Assembly: GCA_045600105.1 (NCBI GenBank)
Contig: JAZRXG010000021.1
Location: 1 to 64,000, forward strand
Source of the DNA: UBA1206 sp045600105
GTDB lineage: Bacteria; Bacillota; Clostridia; Oscillospirales; CAG-382
DNA length: 64,000 nucleotides
Direction of reading: 5' to 3'
This document shows, in pieces, positions 7,315 to 15,513 of the stretch; positions within the stretch are counted from its first letter, which is position 1, and each line of letters begins with the position of its first letter. A program made the translations under genes and the position numbers. Below the pieces are notes generated by a model. The model was not told where the DNA came from. It was given only the letters and a program-made list of their open reading frames with translations, and ran no database searches.

Positions 7315-7424
7315 CGCGCTTATCGCACTCGTTTCATTTCATTGCACTCGTTTGATCGGCGCGAGGACTCGCATAAAGCTCGTCTTAAAGGTGTTTTTGC
7401 GTCGGCAAAGCAGACACAAAAACA
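7315..7424 (-). repeat. Dispersed structured intergenic element, copy A
   Basis: About 110 bp with a second copy at 61569-61681 in the same orientation. Both share the core ATCGnACTCGTTTCATTTC and a terminal stem of TGTTTTTG paired with CAAAAACA. The outer stem is CGCGC/GCGCG here (7315-7319 with 7359-7363) and CCCGCAC/GTGCGGG in the other copy. It starts 40 bp after the stop of the ABC transporter gene. No protein is encoded. Confidence 0.75.
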
Positions 7425-7463
7425 TATTATTCTTATATCACACTTAACGGTTTTTGTCAAGAG

Positions 7464-9932
7464 TTAAATATCATATTTGGAAAGAATCTCGCTCGGCGTT
7501 TTGCGCAGCAGCGCTATCGCGGGGAGAACGCCGAAGAACAGAGTCATTGACATGACGAGAACAAGCAGGATGAGCGCGAACCAGGGCGGGAAATAGAAAA
7601 TCTTGTCGAACATCGCCGCCGACGACAGTTTTGCCATGATGAACGCCGAAATGACATATCCGATGAACACCGTTCCGAGGCAGAGAACCAGACTTTCGAT
7701 GCCGAAGCGGAAGAGCATATTCTTTTTGGAAACGCCGATGGCGCGGTAGATGCCGACTTCCTTCACACGTGCCATGAAGATGGAACGCATTATGAAGTAA
7801 GCGCAGACGCACATCATCGCCGCGATGACGGCAAGCGACACGAACGACGCGACGGTCGAGGTGCGGTAGGAGCCGAAGATGTGTTCAAAGAATTCGTCGG
7901 GCGTGACGACGCCGACGTAGCGTGCGGAATTCTCTCTGAGATACTTGGCGGTCTCTTCGACGTCAGACGAATGGATACGGATATATAAGCTGAGTTCGTC
8001 GTATTCAAGCAGATCGCCGTCCGACTTTCCGAACGAATGGTAAAGCGACTTGTAATCCTCGTCGTTCATGAATACCGTCGCGTATACTCCGTCATTGATG
8101 TAGTAAATATACTCACCCGCGGGCTCGACCACGCTTTTGACGACGAATTCCCTGCCGCCGATGCTGAGCTTGTCGCCCTTGACGGTACCGCGGTATTTGA
8201 AATCTTCCCTGTTGTAAACGACTATCTCGCCTTTTTCGGGGGACGGTATCAGATCCTTGACCTGAGAATAATGCCCGATGACGCCGTATGAGTCAAGTCT
8301 GCGGTTGACGACGTATTCCGCGTAGACGAGCGAATCGAAATAGATATACTTTTCGTCGCTTTCGAAGACGCCAACGACGGTACTTGACGAACTGCCGAAC
8401 ATTTTTACGCCGGAAAAAGTGAGCCCGATGATGTCTTCGTAATCGTTGACGTAGCTGACGCCGCTGCTTTCGATGAACGCGTCGGCGGCGGCACTCGTGA
8501 GTATGACATCGTTCGGGTCTTTGATGTCGGTCCTGCCGCAGAGCGCATTTTTGCCGGATATCCACTCGGCGTCGCCGATCTCAAGGTCCGCTTCAAGTTC
8601 CCCCGCGGAGGCGGTGACGAAACGGCCGGGAGACAGGAAGAAGTTCAGCTTTCCGTAATAATCGGAAAACGTGACGTAATCTATGCCGTGTTCTCCGATC
8701 TGATCCGAAATGGATGCAAGATCGGCGGCGTTTCTGCTGCTGTAAGGAATGAGGAATTCGTTTTCGTTGACGTCGCTTCTGATGTTCACATAGTCCTTGA
8801 TATTGACCGCGGTGACAGACGCCACGAAGATGAACACCACCGCGAGCAGCGCGAGGCATACGCGAAGGAAGCGTTTTCCCTTCTTTTTTCTCGTGGTGTA
8901 GTAATTGGCGAGCGAGTCCCTGAACGAGGGCCAAAAGCGGAACAGTCTGCCGTATCTGCCGCCCTCGAACGGAGTGAGCGCGCTTATATCAACGTCGGAA
9001 CTTCTTTCGTCGGAGTTCTGCGGTTTTTCTTCAAAAACGCCTTCGACGAGCTTGACCTCGGAGCTTTCGTCGAGGAATCTGAGCGACGGCGTGTCGCTCT
9101 TGAGATAAAGTCTGCCGTCGATACTGACGATGCGGAGCTTTATCTCCTCGACGGGATCTCCGTAAAAATCGACGCGAAGTCGGTCGGACGACACGGCTTT
9201 GTGCTCAAGCTCGCCGAGATAGACGCTGTTTTTGTCCTTTTTGATATATCCGCCGGCAGACGCGTTTTCGCGTTCGGAAACCACCCTGCCGTCGACGAGC
9301 TCGATGACTTTGTCGCAGTAGTAGTCAACGAGATTTGCCTCGTGCGTGACGAGGATGACGAGATGTTCCTTTGACACCTCCTTGAGGATGTCCATGACCT
9401 TGACGGTATTGTATTCGTCGAGATTGCCGGTAGGCTCGTCGGCGAGTATGACGGACGGTGCTTTGACGAGTGCGCGGGCGATCGCCACACGCTGCATCTG
9501 ACCGCCGGAAAGGGTGTCGGGAGTGCGGTTCTTGAATTTATCCATGCCGACATTCGCAAGCGACGACATGACGCGTCTCTTTATCTCCTCCTCGTCCTCC
9601 ATGCCGCAGAGGCGCAGCGACATCGCGACGTTTTCAAACACCGTGTCCTTGGCGCTGAGGTTGTAGTTCTGGAATATATAACCGACGTATTTGTTGCGGA
9701 GATATTCGGTCTTTTCTCTTATGTCTTCACCGAAAAGCGTGATCGAGCCGCTGTTGATGCCGTCGAGTCCGCCGATGGCGTTGAGCAGCGTCGTTTTGCC
9801 GCAGCCGCTTCTGCCGAAGACCGCGACCATCCCGCTTTCGGGAAGCTCGAGGTTGACGCCGTTGATGACGTGTATCTCGTTGCTTCTGCCCTTGTTATAG
9901 AATTTGTGCGCGTTTTTGATCGATACGCTCAT
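7464..9932 (-). CDS. ABC transporter ATPase-permease fusion (MacB/FtsX type), second of pair
   Basis: An 822-residue protein with an N-terminal ABC ATPase (Walker A GRSGCGKTT, Q-loop FQNYN, signature LSGGQ, Walker B VILADEP, about residues 1-220), then an acidic linker, one membrane segment (about 355-375), a large extracytoplasmic domain (about 375-690) and three C-terminal membrane segments of the FtsX type. Such proteins handle lipoproteins, antimicrobial peptides or cell-wall signals rather than small solutes. It overlaps the upstream paralogue by 4 nt (ATGA), so the two are probably co-translated and form a heterodimer. No two-component system is next to them. Confidence 0.85.
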   Translation of the reverse strand: MSVSIKNAHKFYNKGRSNEIHVINGVNLELPESGMVAVFGRSGCGKTTLLNAIGGLDGINSGSITLFGEDIREKTEYLRNKYVGYIFQNYNLSAKDTVFENVAMSLRLCGMEDEEEIKRRVMSSLANVGMDKFKNRTPDTLSGGQMQRVAIARALVKAPSVILADEPTGNLDEYNTVKVMDILKEVSKEHLVILVTHEANLVDYYCDKVIELVDGRVVSERENASAGGYIKKDKNSVYLGELEHKAVSSDRLRVDFYGDPVEEIKLRIVSIDGRLYLKSDTPSLRFLDESSEVKLVEGVFEEKPQNSDERSSDVDISALTPFEGGRYGRLFRFWPSFRDSLANYYTTRKKKGKRFLRVCLALLAVVFIFVASVTAVNIKDYVNIRSDVNENEFLIPYSSRNAADLASISDQIGEHGIDYVTFSDYYGKLNFFLSPGRFVTASAGELEADLEIGDAEWISGKNALCGRTDIKDPNDVILTSAAADAFIESSGVSYVNDYEDIIGLTFSGVKMFGSSSSTVVGVFESDEKYIYFDSLVYAEYVVNRRLDSYGVIGHYSQVKDLIPSPEKGEIVVYNREDFKYRGTVKGDKLSIGGREFVVKSVVEPAGEYIYYINDGVYATVFMNDEDYKSLYHSFGKSDGDLLEYDELSLYIRIHSSDVEETAKYLRENSARYVGVVTPDEFFEHIFGSYRTSTVASFVSLAVIAAMMCVCAYFIMRSIFMARVKEVGIYRAIGVSKKNMLFRFGIESLVLCLGTVFIGYVISAFIMAKLSSAAMFDKIFYFPPWFALILLVLVMSMTLFFGVLPAIALLRKTPSEILSKYDI

Positions 9933-12286
9933 TCGGCGATACCTCCCTTCAGAGTTTTCTTCACACTGGACTCAAACATCTTTTTGACATATTTTCTCGA
10001 AAGTCTGACCGCGATGCCGATGACGATGGCGGCGATGAGGATATAGTCAAAAGCGTGCAGATAGCGGAACGCGCTGTTGAGCGACGGCGAACGGTAAACG
10101 AGAAACGCAAGGACCGCCGTGACGACGAACGCCGGAACGACCGAAATGAACGTCTGCACGTATGCGCTTATCTTTATAACTTTTGTCGGTATGCCCATCG
10201 AACGCATTATCGCGACGTCGCCCTTGACGGAGTCCATCGCGTGGGAGGTGCAGAGTCCGAGAAGCATTGAAATGAACACCACGCCGAGTATCCAGAGCAC
10301 CACGAGCCAGCCGAGCGTCAGTATATCGAGAGCCGCCGACATGACGTTCTCGCTCTTGGTCTCGTCGCTCGCAACGGCGGTGTATCCCATTTTGCGGAGC
10401 GCTTCGACGGCATCGTGCGCGTCGCCGTCGGAATCAAAGAACAGCGACGTCTGATAATACGTGCCCGGAAAATAATCGTCGTACATGAAATCGCAGAAGG
10501 TCTCGGGTGAAATTATCGCGTACATTTCGCCGCCGTATATACCGCCTGACGCGTCTTTTTCGATACCGTCGGGTATCTTGGTGATGACGTCCGACGAATC
10601 AAAGAGCTTTTCGACTCTTTTGTCACCCGGGACGTATTCGTCGATCCCGAGCATTTCAAGATACGAATCGTATGCTCTGGTGACCGAATAGCCGAAAATG
10701 CCCATATCGGGGACGTATGGCTTTCCCCCGATATCCGATCCGATCACATCGAACACTGTCGGAGACACGTAGATCTTGCCTTTTTCGGCGCTGCGGCTCA
10801 GCCTGAGAGGCAGTGCGGTGCTGCTCATACCCGGTATGCCGACATAAGCGCCGAAGATGCTGCTGCCGTAATAGTAGTAATGCGAGCTGTCTCCGGTGCA
10901 TTTTTCATAGAACGAAAGGGCGGTCGCGGTCTTGTAGCCTTCTTCGGTGAAGAAAACGCGGCCGTTTTTCGTGTTGTCGTAATAATACGAAACGCCGGTG
11001 ACGACGTAGTCGATGCCGCCGCACATCTTCTCGACGGTGAACGGCGCAAAGCCGTTCTTTTCAAGCACGTTCTTGGCGCTTATCGGGACGCTTATGATTA
11101 TCTCGCTGTCGTTTTCGGGATATCTTCCGGCGTCGAGCTCGAGTTTTTCGGCAGGATAGTCGAAATTGCATCTGTAAGAATAATCGTCCTGATCGTCGCC
11201 GTAGTAATAATATTCTTCCGCGGCGTCGTCTTTCTCGCCGAGTGCGAGAATTATGCTGCTGTCGAGCATGAAATCGACCCTTACGGCGTCGCAGGCGAAT
11301 TTTTCACTTATCGAATCAAGCTCGGCGTCGGATATCGCGCTGCCGTCGTTCCGTGCTATGATAACGCGTCCGTCGACGTGACGGAAGATGTAATTCTTTT
11401 CAAACAACTGCTTGGAATCCGAGCTGACCGACGTGATCATCGCGAGGACCAGCGTCGTGACCGTCATGAGCAGGCACAGAAACGCCGAAAGCTTGGGCGT
11501 TGCCGTGAACCTCGCCATTCCGAGTATCAGTCCGTTTTTGAGAGTGGAAAAGCGCTTTTTGGGCTCTTCCTCCGCCTTTGCCGTGTATTTCCCCGTCTCC
11601 TCGTGAGGAGCGACGACCTGATCGGCGCCGATCTCGCCGTTGAAAACGCGGATATGTCTGGTGGCGTATTTTTCGACCTGCTCGAAATTGTGCGTGACGA
11701 CTATGACGAGCTTATCACGCGAGACCTCGTGAAGCAGGGCGATTATCTCCTCCGAAGTTTTGCTGTCGAGGTTGCCCGTCGGCTCGTCGGCGAGTATCAC
11801 GGGGCTGTCCTTGGCAAGAGCACGCGCAATGACGGTGCGCTGCTTCTGACCGCCCGAAAGCTTGCTGCCCTTGTGGTGTATGTGCTTTTCGAGCCCGACG
11901 CGCCTTATCAGCTCAAGCGCCTTTTCGCGCCTTTTCGCCGTGTCTTCTATGTTCATCAGCGCGAGCTCGACGTTCTGCAGCACGGTGAAGCTTTCGAGAA
12001 TGTTGTAATCCTGAAAGATGAAGGAAATGTATTCCTTGCGGTATTCCTCCCAGTCCTTCTGCAGATAATGGCTCGTCGGCTCGCCGTTTATCAGAAGCTC
12101 GCCTTCTTCATAGGTATCCATTCCGCTTATCACGTTGAGAAGCGTCGATTTGCCCGAACCCGAGCTGCCGGTGACGGCTACGAATTCGCCTCTGTCGAAC
12201 GCGAGATCCACGTGACGGATACCGACCGATACGTTGTTGTCCGAAACGTAAATTTTTCCTATATTCTTCAGTTCAAGGAAGCTCAT
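9929..12286 (-). CDS. ABC transporter ATPase-permease fusion (MacB/FtsX type), first of pair
   Basis: A 785-residue protein with an N-terminal ATPase (Walker A GSSGSGKST, signature LSGGQKQR, Walker B VILADEPTGNLD), a linker, a first membrane segment near residue 275, an extracytoplasmic domain rich in Tyr and Asp (YYYYGDDQDDYSY), and three C-terminal membrane segments. The ATG at 12286 is chosen because AAAGGAG lies 6 nt upstream; an ATG at 12304 has no ribosome site. It leads a two-gene operon with the gene at 7464-9932. A palindrome at 12399-12413 in the divergent promoter region may be its operator. Confidence 0.85.
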   Translation of the reverse strand: MSFLELKNIGKIYVSDNNVSVGIRHVDLAFDRGEFVAVTGSSGSGKSTLLNVISGMDTYEEGELLINGEPTSHYLQKDWEEYRKEYISFIFQDYNILESFTVLQNVELALMNIEDTAKRREKALELIRRVGLEKHIHHKGSKLSGGQKQRTVIARALAKDSPVILADEPTGNLDSKTSEEIIALLHEVSRDKLVIVVTHNFEQVEKYATRHIRVFNGEIGADQVVAPHEETGKYTAKAEEEPKKRFSTLKNGLILGMARFTATPKLSAFLCLLMTVTTLVLAMITSVSSDSKQLFEKNYIFRHVDGRVIIARNDGSAISDAELDSISEKFACDAVRVDFMLDSSIILALGEKDDAAEEYYYYGDDQDDYSYRCNFDYPAEKLELDAGRYPENDSEIIISVPISAKNVLEKNGFAPFTVEKMCGGIDYVVTGVSYYYDNTKNGRVFFTEEGYKTATALSFYEKCTGDSSHYYYYGSSIFGAYVGIPGMSSTALPLRLSRSAEKGKIYVSPTVFDVIGSDIGGKPYVPDMGIFGYSVTRAYDSYLEMLGIDEYVPGDKRVEKLFDSSDVITKIPDGIEKDASGGIYGGEMYAIISPETFCDFMYDDYFPGTYYQTSLFFDSDGDAHDAVEALRKMGYTAVASDETKSENVMSAALDILTLGWLVVLWILGVVFISMLLGLCTSHAMDSVKGDVAIMRSMGIPTKVIKISAYVQTFISVVPAFVVTAVLAFLVYRSPSLNSAFRYLHAFDYILIAAIVIGIAVRLSRKYVKKMFESSVKKTLKGGIAE

Positions 12287-12398
12287 GTCTGTCTCCTTTT
12301 TCAAGTACCTTCGATGGTTTTCTTATTGTATTCTAACACACTTTCCCTCCGTTTTCTTCAACAAAATGTGAATAAAGAAAAAACGATATACAACCAAC

Positions 12399-12413
12399 GC
12401 AACATACTGTTGC
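12399..12413. promoter_or_regulatory. Palindrome, candidate operator between divergent genes
   Basis: GCAACA and TGTTGC flank a 3-nt centre. It lies about 110 bp upstream of the ABC pair and 43 bp upstream of the 169-residue protein, overlapping the likely -35 zone of the latter (TATAAT at 12436-12441). The regulator is unknown. Confidence 0.35.
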
Positions 12414-12455
12414 ATTTTTACGAAAACAGTGATATTATAATATTTGGTGAAATAT

Positions 12456-12965
12456 ATGTTTTCCGATATCGTTATCGCACACGCGAAAAAATACCCGCGT
12501 CTTCAGCCGACGGACGTCGTAAAGCTCTGCTTTCAGAGCGAGTTCGGCGTCAGTCACTTCGTGAACGGCGGCTGCCTTGAGAATATTGAAAAAGAATATG
12601 CCTCCGTCCTGAAAGGCACGGGAACGGAAGCGATCGAAAAGATCGGCGGCGGATACGTCAGAGTCAATCTCGCTTCCCTCGCAAAAGACGACCTTCCGCT
12701 TCTTGCCGAGGCGTTTGAAAAAACGTCGCGCTCGTCGGAAGGCACTTTGCCGCATTTTGAAAAGCTTCTTGACGAAGCGCTGAACGCGGTAAAGGCAAAC
12801 GGGGAGCTGTTTTCGTTCACGGCAGACGAATTCGGCGCCTTCCTCGGCAATTACAAAGTGCTCGGATTCCCGCCCGTGCGTCACAGCGATGTTTACCGCG
12901 ACGCGTACGCGCCGTCGTACCGTGTGGTAAAGGAAGATTATGTAAACCTGATCATGCGTGCGTAA
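12456..12965 (+). CDS. Conserved protein of unknown function
   Basis: A 169-residue soluble protein, mostly alpha-helical. Notable blocks are CFQSEFGVSHFV near the N-terminus, GGGYVRVNL in the middle and LGFPPVRHSDVYRD near the C-terminus; conserved His, Arg and Asp residues suggest an enzyme rather than a structural protein, but no family is recognised. The ATG at 12456 is preceded by a weak GGTGA; GTG at 12447 and TTG at 12444 are alternatives. It is transcribed away from the ABC transporter pair and shares its regulatory region. Confidence 0.6.
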   Translation: MFSDIVIAHAKKYPRLQPTDVVKLCFQSEFGVSHFVNGGCLENIEKEYASVLKGTGTEAIEKIGGGYVRVNLASLAKDDLPLLAEAFEKTSRSSEGTLPHFEKLLDEALNAVKANGELFSFTADEFGAFLGNYKVLGFPPVRHSDVYRDAYAPSYRVVKEDYVNLIMRA

Positions 12966-13069
12966 AAAACAGCGGGAAAAAGAGGAACGCATAATTAACA
13001 AATCGTTCACACATTGAAAGCTAAAGTATTGTATAATAATTCAGTTATCAAAACATCAGGAGGATGGCC

Positions 13070-13642
13070 ATGAAAAAGATCCTTATTATTTCACTTTGCG
13101 TGCTATTTGCGCTTTCCGCGCTCCTTGCGGGATGCGGCGAGGCAAACGACGAAAGCAAAGCCGACGCGTCGGACGCGGTTTCGGACAACGAAAGCAAAGA
13201 AGTTGAAATGGGCGACACCTACGAATATCACGGGACGAGCGTGCTGCTCCCGAAAGGATTTTCCGTCAGCGAAGCCTCGGAGCACTCTCTTGCCACCCCC
13301 GAGGATTACCCCGCACACGCCGACAACGTCGTCATCGCGTTTGAAAAGCGTTCGAAGGTCGCCGACATAGAAGAAGGATCGATGCTTTCTCTGTACAAGG
13401 AGACCGACAAAGATGTTTTCGCTACTCTTGAAAAGTTCGACGAATTCACCAAAGCCGAAAAGGACGGGCACGATACTCTCGTTCTCAGGTACACCATCAC
13501 TTATTCCGATATCAAGATGACCGTCACGCAGTACGCGGTCGACGTTGCCGACGGCATCGTGTCGTACACCTTCACGAGCGTCACCGGCGACTACGACGAC
13601 GCCTTCAGGGCTTCTCTTTCATCGATAAAAGTCACCGAATGA
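13070..13642 (+). CDS. Small secreted lipoprotein of unknown function
   Basis: A 190-residue lipoprotein: signal peptide with lipobox LLAGC, an acidic Ser/Asp/Glu linker of about 30 residues, then a globular alpha/beta domain (about residues 50-190). The start is the second of two in-frame ATGs (13064 and 13070): AGGAGG abuts the first and is correctly spaced, 6 nt, from the second. A TATAAT lies at 13032-13037 with no good -35. It precedes the second solute-binding protein gene by 42 bp with no terminator between, so the two may be co-transcribed. The fold resembles PsbP- or DcrB-like lipoproteins in length only; no family is claimed. Confidence 0.7.
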   Translation: MKKILIISLCVLFALSALLAGCGEANDESKADASDAVSDNESKEVEMGDTYEYHGTSVLLPKGFSVSEASEHSLATPEDYPAHADNVVIAFEKRSKVADIEEGSMLSLYKETDKDVFATLEKFDEFTKAEKDGHDTLVLRYTITYSDIKMTVTQYAVDVADGIVSYTFTSVTGDYDDAFRASLSSIKVTE

Positions 13643-13684
13643 CTTTGAAGAATAAGAAATAAAAAAACCGAAAGGAGCAACAAT

Positions 13685-15238
13685 ATGGCAAAACGCATCA
13701 TTTCCCTTCTCGTTTGTGTGCTTCTCATCGTTTCGTCCCTGCTCGTCAGCTGCAGCGAAGAAAACGGCGAGGAAAGCAAAAACGAGTCCAAAGCAGCGGA
13801 TACCAGCACCGAAGCCTCCGGCGAAGACAATGAATCGTCTGCCGAAGAATCGCGTGACCCCGGTTACGATTCCCGTTACTATGATGAAAACGGCGAATAC
13901 TCCGCAAACTATCTCCCCGCTTTCGACGAAAGCTGGAAAGACTACGGCGAATTCCGCGTTCTCGTGATCAGCAACGAGAAAGAGACCACCTACTACAGCG
14001 AAGAGATCGAGCCTCTTTACGATACCACCGACAGCGCGATAATCGACGGTGTGGTATCCAGAAACGAATGGGTCGAAGACAAATACGGCATCACCGTAAA
14101 AGCCGTCCCCACCGCGGACATCTACAACGATATCCTTCGTGAGATCAGCGGCGGTCTCGATACCTTCGACGCGGCAATGCCCTTCATGCCCGCGGCCGCT
14201 ACCCTTGCCAGAAACGGCAACCTCTGGGACCTCAACAGCTTTGATTTCCTTGACCTCAACGCCCCTTGGTGGGACAGCAACGCCACCGAATCCCTCTCGA
14301 TAGGCGACAAGGTATTCTTCACCGCGAGCGATATGACCATCATGCAGAAGATCGTTTCCTCCGGCATCGCGTTCAACAAAGACCTCATGGCGCAGTATTT
14401 CCCCGATTTCGATATTTATGAAGCAGTCGAAAACGGCACCTGGACGTTTGACACTCTCTATACGATGTGCAAAGAAATAACCCAGCCCCTCAACGACGAC
14501 GGACGTATGGACGAAGACGACCTCTGGGGCATCCTCGACACCGGCCCTTCGTTCTTCTACGGCTGCGGCGAACAGCTCATCAGCAAGGACGCCGACAACT
14601 ATCCCGTCATCTCCATCGGCTCGACCGAGCGTTCCATCAACGCCGCCATCAAGGTGCTTGAAAAGACCACCGAAAGAAAGACATGGCTCGCCAACACCGA
14701 CGACTTCACCGACAGAACCAGCGTCTGGAACGAAATAGTCACCGTATTCGGTGAAAACCGTTCCCTCTTCATCGCGCTCCACTTCTCCGCCATCAAGAAG
14801 CTCCGTCCTTACGGCGTCAACTACGGCATCGTTCCCGCCGCTAAATACGACGAGAACCAGGACAATTATTTCACCAAGTGCTCCGCCGCCTACGCTTACG
14901 GCGTGTGCATCCCTCTCTCCGTCAAAGACCCCGACTACTCCGCTTATATGTGTGACGTAATGGCTCTCGGCGGAAAGAAATACGTTTCCAATACTTACTA
15001 CAACGTAGTGCTCAAAGGCAGAGACATCGAGGACGAAAAGTCCGAAAAGATGCTCGACCTCATCTTCGGCGGTATCGTGTACGATCCGGCAGTCGTTTAC
15101 GGCTTCTCCGGACTCAACAACATCATGAGCGAACTTGAAAAAGCAGGCTCCACCGATATCGTTTCCAAGCTCGAAAGCATCCAGGCGAGCGTTGAAAGCT
15201 CAATCGACGAGATCATCGAGGACTACGAAGCTCAGTAA
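13685..15238 (+). CDS. Extracellular solute-binding lipoprotein (paralogue 2)
   Basis: A 517-residue lipoprotein with lipobox LLVSC and a Ser/Glu-rich linker, paralogous to 171-1688 and 51742-53247. Shared landmarks are APWWD near residue 195, GDKVFFTASD just after it, TWTFDTLY, a GCGEQLISKD segment and the C-terminal LDLIFGGIVYDPAVVYGF block. AAGGAG lies 9 nt upstream of the ATG. A strong terminator follows. No transport permease or ATPase is adjacent, so it would have to share a transporter encoded elsewhere, or act as a surface sugar-capture protein. Substrate not inferable. Confidence 0.85.
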   Translation: MAKRIISLLVCVLLIVSSLLVSCSEENGEESKNESKAADTSTEASGEDNESSAEESRDPGYDSRYYDENGEYSANYLPAFDESWKDYGEFRVLVISNEKETTYYSEEIEPLYDTTDSAIIDGVVSRNEWVEDKYGITVKAVPTADIYNDILREISGGLDTFDAAMPFMPAAATLARNGNLWDLNSFDFLDLNAPWWDSNATESLSIGDKVFFTASDMTIMQKIVSSGIAFNKDLMAQYFPDFDIYEAVENGTWTFDTLYTMCKEITQPLNDDGRMDEDDLWGILDTGPSFFYGCGEQLISKDADNYPVISIGSTERSINAAIKVLEKTTERKTWLANTDDFTDRTSVWNEIVTVFGENRSLFIALHFSAIKKLRPYGVNYGIVPAAKYDENQDNYFTKCSAAYAYGVCIPLSVKDPDYSAYMCDVMALGGKKYVSNTYYNVVLKGRDIEDEKSEKMLDLIFGGIVYDPAVVYGFSGLNNIMSELEKAGSTDIVSKLESIQASVESSIDEIIEDYEAQ

Positions 15239-15258
15239 TACTTATTTCAGCGAATTAT

Positions 15259-15287
15259 GCCGGGACCTTGACGGTCCCGGCGATTTT
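15259..15287 (+). terminator. Terminator of the second solute-binding protein
   Basis: A 9-bp GC stem (GCCGGGACC with GGTCCCGGC) followed by a T-run (GATTTTTTATTT). Confidence 0.9.
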
Positions 15288-15334
15288 TTATTTGATTTTC
15301 AAACGCAAAAAAGGTTTTATTTTGCCGAAAAGTA

Positions 15335-15427
15335 TTTACATCCGGCGATTATTGTGGTATTATAAACGTATGTTAAAAATTCATTTGTAAAAACCGTAAC
15401 GGTTTCGGCTTACGGCGTTATTTTTTT
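15335..15427 (+). ncRNA. Candidate short terminated transcript (small RNA or attenuated leader)
   Basis: A complete promoter (TTTACA 15335-15340, 17 nt, TATTAT 15358-15363) is followed about 50 nt later by a hairpin (CCGTAA 15394-15399 with TTACGG 15410-15415) and a seven-T run (15421-15427). A second promoter for the downstream kinase begins at 15453. The unit would produce an RNA of roughly 55-60 nt. No ORF of note fits inside. Confidence 0.4.
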
Positions 15428-15452
15428 GTTTTTCGTCTTCTTTCGCGCCGCG

Positions 15453-15482
15453 TTGACAAAATCCGCGAATTCGCAATAAACT
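15453..15482 (+). promoter_or_regulatory. Promoter of the HexNAc-kinase-like gene
   Basis: TTGACA, 18 nt, TAAACT, ending 31 bp before the ATG; the ribosome site is AGGGG. Confidence 0.6.
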
Positions 15483-15513
15483 GATAACATCAGCCGTAAA
15501 AGGGGTAAGATTC

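Noticed and set aside
10880..12580. 566-codon + strand open frame
   Set aside because: Antisense to the ABC transporter ATPase; low-complexity Arg/Val-rich translation with no domain.
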